This document shows positions 1-7,439 of a DNA stretch of 64,000 nucleotides, piece by piece. The position numbers and the translations under genes were made by a program. The notes under the pieces were generated by a model. That model ran no database searches, was not told where the DNA came from, and worked only from the letters and a program-made list of their open reading frames with translations. The DNA comes from Celeribacter naphthalenivorans (lineage in GTDB: Bacteria; Pseudomonadota; Alphaproteobacteria; Rhodobacterales; Rhodobacteraceae): contig NZ_JAIVLK010000008.1 of NCBI RefSeq assembly GCF_020524585.1, positions 221,470-285,469 on the forward strand. The letters are read 5' to 3'. Within the stretch, counting starts at the first letter, position 1; every line of letters starts with the position of its first letter.

Positions 1-293
1 GTGCGCGCAACCCGGCCCACGAGGCCCTCGCCGATGCGCATCCGGGTCTTGTGCACGGCTTCGGGTTTGAGACCTTCGGTGGCGCAAAGCTCCAGCGTGT
101 CGGCGTCGCGGAAAAGATAGATCGAACAGACCTCGGTCTGCATGCTGTCGGCGATCAGATGGGTGATGCGGTCGAGACGTGCCTGACCGGCACTGTCCTC
201 GGCCAGCGTGTCCCTGAGCCGGCCCAAAAGCTTCCGGCTTTCGCTTTCCAGATTATGCACCATGTCCCCGTCGGTCTTGTTTTGCGCCTTCAT
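1..293 (-). CDS. ptsP: PtsP, PEP-protein phosphotransferase of the nitrogen PTS (N-terminus only)
   Basis: Only the first 97 codons lie in the window; the rest runs off the left edge. The translation is the N-terminal GAF sensor domain of enzyme I-Ntr, with the family stretches SIYLFRDADTLELCATEGL and RIGEGLVGRVAR. In the full protein this domain precedes the PEP-utilising domains that start the PtsP-PtsO-PtsN phosphorelay in the cytoplasm. The start is taken as the ATG ending at 293; an internal ATG at 263 (MVHNLES) is also possible. In many Rhodobacteraceae ptsP follows lysC directly. Here three genes separate them, which suggests an insertion. The product is clear but the catalytic part cannot be checked. 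Confidence 0.85.
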   Translation of the reverse strand, partial: MKAQNKTDGDMVHNLESESRKLLGRLRDTLAEDSAGQARLDRITHLIADSMQTEVCSIYLFRDADTLELCATEGLKPEAVHKTRMRIGEGLVGRVAR

Positions 294-631
294 GATGGGC
301 GTCAAATTCTTTAGAGCACAGATGTGGCTTTTGCCCAGAAAAATCAACCGCGCGACGGCGGCTCGGCCAAAATTTGCGTGGAAAATGCGTGGAAAAAGTG
401 CAGAAAAATCCGCAACTTGTGGATGCAGGTGCAGAAAATTCGTGCTGCGTGTGCGTCTTGGTCGGTGTTTTTGCGACTCCGTCAGGCGTCTGTGATCACA
501 AAATATTCGGGTATGCTTTCATCTTGCTGATGAGTTGCGCCGAAAGTCGCCGAGCCGCTTTGCGGGCTCTGGCTAAGGGCCCGGCATCTGCGTAGCCTGC
601 GGGCAAGACGTCGTGAGAGCGCAACAGGCAG
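294..631. other. Intergenic stretch with no convincing gene
   Basis: This 338-base stretch lies between the divergent ptsP and YiiX-like genes and should hold both promoters. Short open frames cross it on both strands, but none shows a ribosome site together with a recognisable protein. The only notable short motif is the perfect palindrome TGTGATCACA at 491-500. It lacks the six-base spacer of a CRP site, so I assign no function to it. Confidence 0.5.
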
Positions 632-1378
632 GTGGGTGAAATGGGAAATAAGGTGGGGCGGGCAAAAGCCATGACACAGTCATGGTCACGATCTTTCAGG
701 CGCAAATTGCACCGCTACACGCAGATTTCGCTCTGTGTCTCATGCAGCGGGCTGGCCGTGCCTGCCTTTGCCGAAGAGGCGGCTTGGGACTGGCGCGCCG
801 GGGATTTGATTTTTCGCTCCGGGCTGGACCCTATGGATGATTTGATCGCTGAGGCCACGCAGACGGAGTTCGGTTCGGTGGCGATTGTGCGCGCCGGGAG
901 CGGTGGGCCGCATGTCGTCTATGTCGATGCGGAAGAGGGCGTGACCGAAGCGATGCTTGCGAACTTCGTCAGGGGGCTCAGTGCGTCGGACTATGCGGTC
1001 TATCGCCTGCAAGACATGGCCGACTGGGGGCAAGGCGATAGCCCCATCTCCTACAATGCGCTTCTCGTGGCCTATGGTCAGGGGGCGGATCGGTTCCGCC
1101 TTATGGGCGGGGAGACATATTACGGTGCGGAACTGGTCTATCTGGCGGCTTTGGGGGCAGGTGTCGCGTTGGGGGCGCCTGTGAGGCTCGCGGAGTTGGC
1201 GCAGGGCCATCCGGAGCTTGAGGCCGCTTTCCTGACCGGTTGGCAGGAGCATCCCTATTGCACCTATGTCGTCAGCCGCGATGCCTGTTGGGATGTGCTG
1301 AAGGGGACGGCCATTGTGACCACGGCGGGCATTCAGGGGGCCTCTGGCCTCGAACGCCTTTACCCCTTGCCTGAATAA
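632..1378 (+). CDS. Exported YiiX/NlpC-P60-like protein with the catalytic residues lost
   Basis: The protein has an N-terminal signal sequence (hydrophobic stretch, then AFA before EEA) and a fold signature of permuted papain-like YiiX/DUF830 proteins. That signature is a GDLIFRSG start strand, a hydrophobic strand ending in VAIV, and a later helix reading YYGAELVYLA. In active family members the strand carries a His (S-H-V-G-I) and the helix begins with the Cys nucleophile (Y-C-S-E-L-V). Here the positions read S-V-A-I-V and Y-G-A-E-L-V, so both residues seem absent. The GTG at 632, ATG at 641 and ATG at 671 are all possible starts; 671 gives the most compact signal peptide. The beta-lactamase gene follows after 37 bases and is probably cotranscribed. 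A periplasmic non-enzymatic binding role is inference. Confidence 0.6.
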   Translation: MGEMGNKVGRAKAMTQSWSRSFRRKLHRYTQISLCVSCSGLAVPAFAEEAAWDWRAGDLIFRSGLDPMDDLIAEATQTEFGSVAIVRAGSGGPHVVYVDAEEGVTEAMLANFVRGLSASDYAVYRLQDMADWGQGDSPISYNALLVAYGQGADRFRLMGGETYYGAELVYLAALGAGVALGAPVRLAELAQGHPELEAAFLTGWQEHPYCTYVVSRDACWDVLKGTAIVTTAGIQGASGLERLYPLPE

Positions 1379-1415
1379 CTTTTTTGTTCAGCCAAAAGAT
1401 CTAGGGAGAGTTTAG

Positions 1416-2279
1416 ATGAAACGCAGAGACTTCATGCTTGGTGCGGCGATCTTGCCTTTTGGGGCTGAAATGGCGCGCGCTCAGGACGTTGCAGACACAT
1501 ATATGCAGGCGCAGGAGCGGGCTCTGACGGCGCGGATCGGGGTCTGTGTTCAGAACCTCGCGACGGGGCAGATGTATCAACGTCGCGGCGCAGAACGCTT
1601 TGCCATGTGTTCGACATTCAAAGCCTCGTTGGCCGCATTGTGCCTGCGTGAGGCGGATCGTGGGGCGCTCGATCTGGACGAACAGTTGACGTTTCGCGCG
1701 TCAGAGCTTTTGCCGACCTCGCCGGTGACCAAACGTCACGCTGACGCAGGCAAGCTCGACATCCGCAGCCTGTGTCAGGCGGCGGTGGAATATAGCGACA
1801 ATACGGCGGCAAACCTGTTGCTGGCGCGTGTGGGTGGGCCTGCTGCCGTGACGCAGTTTTTCCGCGATATGGGCGATCCGACAAGCCGGTTGGACCGGAT
1901 CGAAATGGCGCTGAACTCCAGTATTCCGGGCGATGAGCGGGACACGACGACGCCTCTGGCCATGACGCAGAATGTGCGGCGGATGACGATGCCGAGAGGT
2001 ATTCTGTCGGATGGATCCCGCGCACATCTGGTCGATTGGATGCGCAACGAACAAAATGCGAAAAACCGGATCAGGGCGGCGGTCCCAAGCGACTGGGTGG
2101 TCGCCAATAAACCGGGGACAACGCCCAATGGAGCCGCCAATGACATCGCCGCGCTTTGGTCCCCGGAGGGCACGCCCTTTGTCATGAGTGTCTACATCGA
2201 CACCGAAAAAGGTCAGGCCCGCGCGGCGGTTGATGCCATGCGCGGCATCGCGGAGGTCGCTTTGGCCAAGGTGCTCTGA
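1416..2279 (+). CDS. Class A beta-lactamase
   Basis: This is an exported serine beta-lactamase of 287 residues, the usual class A length. It begins with a twin-arginine-like signal (MKRRDFMLGAA...ARAQ). The S70-x-x-K motif is S-T-F-K in AMCSTFKASL, the SDN loop is in EYSDNTAANLLL, and the omega loop E166-x-x-L-N is E-M-A-L-N followed by PGDERDTTTP. The third motif, normally K-T/S-G, reads K-P-G in VANKPGTTPNG. A likely ribosome site (GGGAGA) lies before the ATG at 1416. The enzyme should hydrolyse penams in the periplasm, but the K-P-G change could alter its spectrum or activity. It meets the DUF4260 gene tail to tail after eight bases. Confidence 0.93.
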   Translation: MKRRDFMLGAAILPFGAEMARAQDVADTYMQAQERALTARIGVCVQNLATGQMYQRRGAERFAMCSTFKASLAALCLREADRGALDLDEQLTFRASELLPTSPVTKRHADAGKLDIRSLCQAAVEYSDNTAANLLLARVGGPAAVTQFFRDMGDPTSRLDRIEMALNSSIPGDERDTTTPLAMTQNVRRMTMPRGILSDGSRAHLVDWMRNEQNAKNRIRAAVPSDWVVANKPGTTPNGAANDIAALWSPEGTPFVMSVYIDTEKGQARAAVDAMRGIAEVALAKVL

Positions 2280-2287
2280 GGGAGGAT

Positions 2288-2653
2288 TCAGGCTTTGGTC
2301 TTTCCGATCCGTCCGAGGTGGGTGAACTCAAAGCCCTGCGCGGATTTCAAACCGTACCCAAGGGCGCGATCAAAGCCGGCATGGGCGATCCATACGAGCC
2401 CAAGCGCCGTGGAGACAGGTGCCTCGCCAAGCCAGCCGAAAAGCGCGATAGCTGCGCCGGAGGCATAGAGATGCGTGAGATTGTAGGCGATGGCGCCGGC
2501 GCGCGGGCCGAAGGCATAGCCTGCAAACGACAGGTCGGGGGCGAAAAACACAAGCACCATGGCCCATAGGGGCAGGGACGCGCCCATGGTCCAGAGCAGG
2601 GTGAGGCAGATCGCAAAAATCAATGCGCCCTCAAGGCGTTGCCAAAGGATCAT
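2288..2653 (-). CDS. DUF4260 family membrane protein
   Basis: The product is a small inner-membrane protein of 121 residues with about four hydrophobic segments. It has the DUF4260 pattern of LWAMVLVFFAPDLSFAGY, then NLTHLY, WIAHAGFDRALGYGLK and a C-terminal FTHLGRIGK. The function of the family is unknown. The start is set at the ATG ending at 2653 because AAGGAGG lies six bases upstream of it (plus-strand 2660-2667); a frame start at 2674 has no such site. The gene sits directly downstream of the lysC terminator and converges on the beta-lactamase gene. Confidence 0.8.
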   Translation of the reverse strand: MILWQRLEGALIFAICLTLLWTMGASLPLWAMVLVFFAPDLSFAGYAFGPRAGAIAYNLTHLYASGAAIALFGWLGEAPVSTALGLVWIAHAGFDRALGYGLKSAQGFEFTHLGRIGKTKA

Positions 2654-2672
2654 TCGACGTCCTCCTTTGCAC

Positions 2673-2702
2673 AAAAGAAAACCCCCGCAGAGCGCGGGGG
2701 TC
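2673..2702 (-). terminator. Rho-independent terminator of lysC
   Basis: Read on the minus strand, a GC stem (ACCCCCGC with GCGGGGGT and a four-base loop) is followed by TTTTCTTTT. It lies 25 bases beyond the lysC stop codon and overlaps the leader of the DUF4260 gene. Confidence 0.85.
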
Positions 2703-2726
2703 TATGTCTTGCAGTGAAGCCTTGGC

Positions 2727-3962
2727 TCAGGCGGCGTTCAACTCGAACGCATCGTGCAGGGCCTGAACGGCCAGCTCTGTGTATTTGCGGTCGACCAGAA
2801 CGGAGATTTTGATCTCGGAGGTGGCGATGACCTTGATGTTGATGCCTTCGTCGGAGAGCACTTTGAACATCTTGGCGGCGACACCCGATTGCGAGCGCAT
2901 GCCGATGCCGACGAGCGAAATTTTCGCCACATCCGTGTCGGAGATCAGCTCGCCAAAGTTGAAGGCACCACGGTCCTTCGCCGCGTCCAGAGCCGCTTTG
3001 GCGCGGTTCACCTGATCGACGGGGCAGGAGAAGGTCATGTCGGTGCGACCCTCTTCGGAGATGTTCTGAATGATCATGTCGACATTCACGCCCGCCTCGG
3101 CCAGCGGGCCGAAAATGGCGGCGGCGATGCCGGGGCGGTCAGCGACCGACACGAGGGTCATTTTGGCTTCTTCGCGGGAGGCGGCAATGCCCGAGACTGG
3201 TTTGTTTTCCACGATATCCTCCTCGGCACAGATCAACGTGCCGGCATTGGGGTCATATTCCTCGAAAGACGACAGGACGCGCAGGCGCACGCCGTAACGC
3301 ATCGCCAGTTCGACCGACCGGGTCTGAAGCACTTTCGCACCCAAAGACGCCAGTTCTAACATTTCTTCGAAAGCGATCTTGTCGAGCTTCTGGGCTTTGC
3401 TCTCGATCCGCGGGTCGGTGGTGTAGACCCCGTCCACATCGGTGTAGATGTCGCAACGCTCGGCCTCAAAGGCGGCGGCAAAGGCGACGGCGGTGGTGTC
3501 AGAACCACCCCGGCCCAGCGTGGTGATGCGGCCCTCGGGCGAAATGCCTTGGAAACCCGCCACGACCGCGACTTTCATGCCTTCGCCAAATTTGGCGAGG
3601 ATGTTCTCCGGCGGGATCTCTTCGATCCGGGCGGCGCCATGCGCGGAGTTGGTCTTGAGCGGCACTTGCCAGCCCTGCCAGCTGCGTGCGGGCACGTCCA
3701 TTTCCTGAAGCGTCAGAGCCATGAGGCCTGCGGTCACGTTCTCGCCCGAGGAGACAACGGCGTCATATTCACGCGCATCATACATCGGAGAGGTTTCGTT
3801 CACGTAGCCCACGAGCTTGTTGGTCTCGCCGGACATGGCGGAGACCACGACGATCACGTCGTAGCCATTGGCAACCTCGCGGCCGACGCGTTTCGCGGCG
3901 CGTTTGATTTTGTCGAGCGTGGCGACGGATGTACCGCCGAATTTCATCACGAGAATTGGCAT
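2727..3962 (-). CDS. lysC: Aspartate kinase
   Basis: Aspartokinase phosphorylates L-aspartate in the first step of lysine, threonine and methionine synthesis. The 411-residue protein starts with the kinase motif MKFGGTSV and has the substrate loop SAMSGETNKL, the GRGGSDTTA motif and the DVDGVYTTDPR stretch. Two C-terminal ACT domains follow (about residues 265-345 and 350-411), with VADRPGIAAAIF and GIGMRSQSGVAAKMF marking their first strands. This is the usual single-chain form that is inhibited by end products. It has its own downstream terminator. The promoter should lie in the 122 bases before the ATG, after the end of the SDR gene. Confidence 0.97.
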   Translation of the reverse strand: MPILVMKFGGTSVATLDKIKRAAKRVGREVANGYDVIVVVSAMSGETNKLVGYVNETSPMYDAREYDAVVSSGENVTAGLMALTLQEMDVPARSWQGWQVPLKTNSAHGAARIEEIPPENILAKFGEGMKVAVVAGFQGISPEGRITTLGRGGSDTTAVAFAAAFEAERCDIYTDVDGVYTTDPRIESKAQKLDKIAFEEMLELASLGAKVLQTRSVELAMRYGVRLRVLSSFEEYDPNAGTLICAEEDIVENKPVSGIAASREEAKMTLVSVADRPGIAAAIFGPLAEAGVNVDMIIQNISEEGRTDMTFSCPVDQVNRAKAALDAAKDRGAFNFGELISDTDVAKISLVGIGMRSQSGVAAKMFKVLSDEGINIKVIATSEIKISVLVDRKYTELAVQALHDAFELNAA

Positions 3963-4054
3963 CTCTGGCCTTATCCCCCGTCGTCAGAGTGGTCACGGTT
4001 CTCTAAGTGGCTTGGGCGCCAAGCGCAAGAGTGGCGCGTGTGCCCGGTGTATAT

Positions 4055-4078
4055 TTTGCTGAGTATTTTTACAGCAAA
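4055..4078. repeat. Small hairpin between the SDR gene and lysC
   Basis: TTTGCTG at 4055-4061 pairs with CAGCAAA at 4072-4078 across a ten-base AT-rich loop. It lies just past the stop of the SDR gene. No clear T-tract follows on the minus strand, so a terminator role is uncertain. Confidence 0.4.
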
Positions 4079-4084
4079 GGAGAC

Positions 4085-4732
4085 TTAATATGCGTGCGGA
4101 TGCCCGTCCCAAGTCAGGAAGCAACCGGTGGAGCTGAGCGACAGCTCGGCAAAACGATCCGCCAAGCCATTGGCGGCCATGGTCGCCGTGATCTCGGCAG
4201 AGGCACCGCCCATATCGGTTTGGACCCAGCCGGGGTGATAGATGCCGACCGAAATGCCGTCCGATTTGAGATCGGTGGCAAGGTTGCGGCCAAGGTTCAA
4301 AGCGGCGGCTTTCGAGGCGCGGTAGATGTAAGAGCCGCCGGGCGCGCGGGTGTGGGATGCCATCTGCGACGAGATGATCGCGATCTTACCACGCGCGGCG
4401 CGCAGAGCGGGCAGGAACGCCTGCACGGTCAGGAAGACGCCGGTGACATTGACGGCGAATTCTTCGGCCCACATCTCGGCGGGGTAGTCGGTGTCGAGCG
4501 ATTGGCCGCGGTCCAGATAGAGCCCGGCGTTGCAGACCAACAGGTCCAGTGGGCGATCTTTCAATGTGCTGGCCAGACCCGAAACGCTTTGCGGGTCTTT
4601 GACGTCGAGCGGCAAAAGACCGTCCGCGCCGCGGGTCGAGGTGCCGGTGACCTCATAGCCGCGCGTGCTCAGTTCAGATTTCAGAGCCGCGCCAATGCCG
4701 CGCGAGGCGCCGGTGATGAGAGCCGTGTCCAT
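4085..4732 (-). CDS. Short-chain dehydrogenase/reductase
   Basis: This is a 215-residue NAD(P)-dependent oxidoreductase of the classical SDR fold. The nucleotide-binding motif TGASRGIG is near the N-terminus, LVCNAGLY marks the fourth strand, SSQMASHT holds the catalytic Ser, and YRASK is the Y-x-x-x-K motif. PGWVQTDMGG forms the usual region after the active site. The substrate cannot be told from the sequence. The start is the ATG ending at 4732 (MDTALITGAS). The frame stays open upstream, but the family N-terminus begins here. It lies 20 bases after the DUF1178 gene and is probably in the same operon. Confidence 0.9.
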   Translation of the reverse strand: MDTALITGASRGIGAALKSELSTRGYEVTGTSTRGADGLLPLDVKDPQSVSGLASTLKDRPLDLLVCNAGLYLDRGQSLDTDYPAEMWAEEFAVNVTGVFLTVQAFLPALRAARGKIAIISSQMASHTRAPGGSYIYRASKAAALNLGRNLATDLKSDGISVGIYHPGWVQTDMGGASAEITATMAANGLADRFAELSLSSTGCFLTWDGHPHAY

Positions 4733-4752
4733 GTCAGTGCCTTTGAGTGAGT

Positions 4753-5226
4753 TCAGTTCAGTTTGCGTTTCGGCGTGAAGGGCAGCGGCAGGACCGGCAC
4801 CCCCTCTTCCAAAAGCGCCTTGGCGTCGTCCAGTTTCGCCTCGCCGTAGATCGCCCGCGCAGGCGCCTCGCCCTCGTGAATTTTGCGCGCTTCCTTGGCG
4901 AATTCGACGCCGACGTAATCGGAATTGGCCTCCACCTCGGCGCGCAGTTTGGCGACCGCCTGTTCGACCTCTTCGGCCGTGGGGCGTGGCGGCTCCATCG
5001 GGGAGGTCTGTGTGGGCGGAGCAGAGGCGGGCGCTTCGGAGGCGGGGAGTTCGGGTTTGCGCGCCGTGCTGACACGGGGGGCCATCATCGCCTTGAAGAC
5101 CTGCGACGTGCCGCAGGTCGGGCAGCTCAACTGACCGTTTTCGCAAAGCGTCTCAAAGGCTTCGGCGGAGCGAAACCAGCTTTCGAATTGATGCTCTTTG
5201 GAGCATTTGAGCATGTAGCGGATCAT
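4753..5226 (-). CDS. DUF1178 family protein
   Basis: The 157-residue protein has the DUF1178 layout. An N-terminal zinc-ribbon-like part (MIRYMLKCSKEHQFESWF, then CPTCGT) precedes a Pro/Ala-rich linker and a C-terminal stretch ending YVGVEFAKEARKIHEGEAP and LLEEGVPVLPLP. The function of this conserved alphaproteobacterial family is not known. The Cys pairs suggest metal binding. The start at 5226 matches the conserved N-terminus; the frame continues open upstream only as the shadow of the NUDIX gene. Confidence 0.88.
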   Translation of the reverse strand: MIRYMLKCSKEHQFESWFRSAEAFETLCENGQLSCPTCGTSQVFKAMMAPRVSTARKPELPASEAPASAPPTQTSPMEPPRPTAEEVEQAVAKLRAEVEANSDYVGVEFAKEARKIHEGEAPARAIYGEAKLDDAKALLEEGVPVLPLPFTPKRKLN

Positions 5227-5296
5227 GACCGGCGCGTTTCCCAAGATCAGGCCTTTAGAATAGGCCTTGTCCGGGGGCTTTGCAATGCGACCGCTC

Positions 5297-5776
5297 TCAA
5301 AGGCGATAGAGGCGCGGGTTGAAATGGCGGATGATCTGGGCCAGCTCCGGTTCATCCACAAGGCTTGCGGCCTTTTTGGCGGAGACCCATTTGCGTTTGC
5401 GTTCATTGGCTTCGGGGTAGCGATCAAAGACCCAGCGTGCCTTGAGTGGAAACACCGCAACGACGCAGGGCATCGGCAATTCGCCATCGCGGGGATATTT
5501 GAGATAGGAATAAAGCCCGATGCAGATGGGGGCGGGCCGGCCCTTGATCCCGGCCTCTTCCCAGGCTTCGGTGGCGGCGGCTTGCACGGGGGTTTGCCCA
5601 TCCATCGGCCAGCCTTTCGGGATGATCCAGCGTTTGCGGCGCCGCGATTTGACCAGAAGGATTTGCAGCTTGTCCTTACGCCAGCGCCAGATCAGCGCGC
5701 CGAACTGGGTGCGCACGCCGTCCTTGCCGCTTTGTCCGAGTTTCACCGGATGTTGTCTTGGGCGTATCAATGACAC
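5297..5776 (-). CDS. NUDIX hydrolase
   Basis: This is a soluble pyrophosphohydrolase with a Nudix helix. PKGWPMDGQTP leads into TEAWEEAGI, which keeps the EExG metal-binding glutamates of the motif. The surrounding layout (FGALIWRW, KSRRRKRWIIPKGW, ERKRKWVSAKKAA, ELAQIIRHF) matches the diphosphoinositol-polyphosphate/ADP-ribose-type Nudix proteins common in Rhodobacteraceae. The substrate is unknown. I place the start at the GTG ending at 5776 because AGGGAAG lies just upstream and the length then fits the family. The frame is open to an ATG at 5842, which would add 22 residues. The DUF1178 gene follows after 70 bases. Confidence 0.85.
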   Translation of the reverse strand: MSLIRPRQHPVKLGQSGKDGVRTQFGALIWRWRKDKLQILLVKSRRRKRWIIPKGWPMDGQTPVQAAATEAWEEAGIKGRPAPICIGLYSYLKYPRDGELPMPCVVAVFPLKARWVFDRYPEANERKRKWVSAKKAASLVDEPELAQIIRHFNPRLYRL

Positions 5777-5948
5777 CTGCTCTTCCCTCAATGTCTGAGT
5801 GCGGCGGGCCCTCCTCCAAAGCGTGGAAAAACACGCTTGCACCCGGTTTGTCGCATCAGAGTAACAGAAGAAGTATCAAAGCCCTGTGACGGCTGGAAAG
5901 AAAAATCGTTTCACGCGCCGTTTCTCGGCGGAAACGACGGGCTTTGGG

Positions 5949-7268
5949 TTATTTCAATGCTTGTAATTTGGGCAGATCGGCCAGAGCAGCCCAAAAGGCC
6001 TCCTGCCGAAGCTGGCTTTCGCGCAGCGGAATGAGCGCGACGTGGGCCTGTTCAGTCATCGCTTTGGCGCGATCCGGGTCCGACATCAGCGCGCTTGCGG
6101 CCTCTGCAAGAGCGGTCGCATCGGAGAGATCCAGCGCACCGCCCGCGCGGTCAAGAGCGTCATAGGCGGCAGCATGGTTGGAGACATGCGGGCCGTGCAG
6201 GATCGCGGTGTCGAATTGCACGGGCTCATAGGGTGTGTGCCCGCCGTGGTCCGTCAAAGAGCCGCCGACGAAGGTGATGCCTGCCAGGCGATACCAAAGC
6301 GCCATTTCGCCCAGCGTGTCGGCGAGGTAGATCGGCGCGCCTTCGGGGGCCTCACCTTTCGAGCGCCGTGCAAAGCTGAGCCCTGCGTGGGTCAGCTCCG
6401 TCGCGATGGTTTCGGCGCGCGACGGGTGGCGCGGCGCGAGGATCAGGCGCGCGTCAGGATGGGTCTGTTGCAGGCGGTGAAAAGCCTCAAAGATCGGACG
6501 CTCCTCGCCCGCGTGGGTCGAGGCGGCGAGCAGGGTCTTGTCTCGACGAAACGTCTTTTGCAGGGCCTTCAATTCCGCCTCGGGTGCGGTGGCCAATTCG
6601 ACCGTGCTTTTGAGGTTCATTCGCGGCAGAAGTGTAGCCGCGGGCAGGCCCAGTTGCAGCAACCGTTGTTCGGAGGCGGTGTCTTGTGCTGCGAGTTTGG
6701 TGATCGCGTTGATGGTCTGGCGGATGGTGCCGCCGAGCAGAACGCCCATCTGCCCCCAACGCTGCGCTGTGCGCTCTGACATGCGGGCGCCTGCGACGAC
6801 CACGGGGATGTCATGGCGGGCGAGCGTCACAAAGCGGTTGGGCCAAATCTCATTTTCCAAAGAGATCAGCGCGCAGGGGCGGGTGGTGGTTAGAAACCGT
6901 TTCAGCACAAGGCGCAAATCCATCGGCGCGAGCCGGGTCGTGACGCGGGGCAGGGCCCAACCCGCGACCATTTTGCGCGCGCTCACCGTGTTTACCGTCA
7001 CGAGAATGTCGAGGCCGGGGGCGCGGCGGAGCGCCTCTTCAATCAGCCCGCGTGCGGCGGTCAACTCGCCATTGGAGGCGCCGTGAATCCACAGAAGAGG
7101 TGCTTTGGTGCGGGGGATCGTATTGAGGCCCGCGCCGAAACGTTCCGCCAGATCGGACAGGCCCTCGCGCCCGCGCAGCACTTGCCGCAGCAGCATGAGC
7201 GCAAAGAGTGGGCTCAGCAGGGTCAGGAGGGCACGGTAGAGAAGCAAGACAGTCGTCCGATCAATCAA
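5949..7268 (-). CDS. waaA: 3-deoxy-D-manno-octulosonic acid (Kdo) transferase
   Basis: The 439-residue enzyme transfers Kdo from CMP-Kdo to lipid A precursor at the cytoplasmic face of the inner membrane. The N-terminus has a membrane anchor (LLLYRALLTLLSPLFALMLL). The GT-B donor and acceptor motifs follow: WIHGASNGEL, LVTVNTVSA, SLENEIWPNRF, AASTHAGEE, LILAPRHPSR and FVGGSLTDHGGHTPYEP. Length and order match KdtA/WaaA. Its presence confirms a Gram-negative LPS-making cell. It lies 172 bases upstream of the NUDIX start on the same strand and diverges from the cytochrome peroxidase gene. Confidence 0.95.
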   Translation of the reverse strand: MIDRTTVLLLYRALLTLLSPLFALMLLRQVLRGREGLSDLAERFGAGLNTIPRTKAPLLWIHGASNGELTAARGLIEEALRRAPGLDILVTVNTVSARKMVAGWALPRVTTRLAPMDLRLVLKRFLTTTRPCALISLENEIWPNRFVTLARHDIPVVVAGARMSERTAQRWGQMGVLLGGTIRQTINAITKLAAQDTASEQRLLQLGLPAATLLPRMNLKSTVELATAPEAELKALQKTFRRDKTLLAASTHAGEERPIFEAFHRLQQTHPDARLILAPRHPSRAETIATELTHAGLSFARRSKGEAPEGAPIYLADTLGEMALWYRLAGITFVGGSLTDHGGHTPYEPVQFDTAILHGPHVSNHAAAYDALDRAGGALDLSDATALAEAASALMSDPDRAKAMTEQAHVALIPLRESQLRQEAFWAALADLPKLQALK

Positions 7269-7439
7269 AATTGCACATTCGCTTACGCGGTGAAGCCCCG
7301 TCTTGGCAAGGGGGCGGGCAGATCAAGACACGTGCAAGATTTAGAATTGATCTAAGTCATGGTTCATTTTTAGAGAGATTCTAATTTGGTCGAAGACGCG
7401 CGACAAATCAATTGCATCCATGATGCGAGGGAGAAATTT

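Noticed and set aside
491..500. Palindrome TGTGATCACA as a CRP site
   Set aside because: CRP sites need about six bases between TGTGA and TCACA; here there are none.
496..705. 69-codon minus-strand frame upstream of ptsP
   Set aside because: It overlaps the start of the YiiX-like gene and has no recognisable protein.
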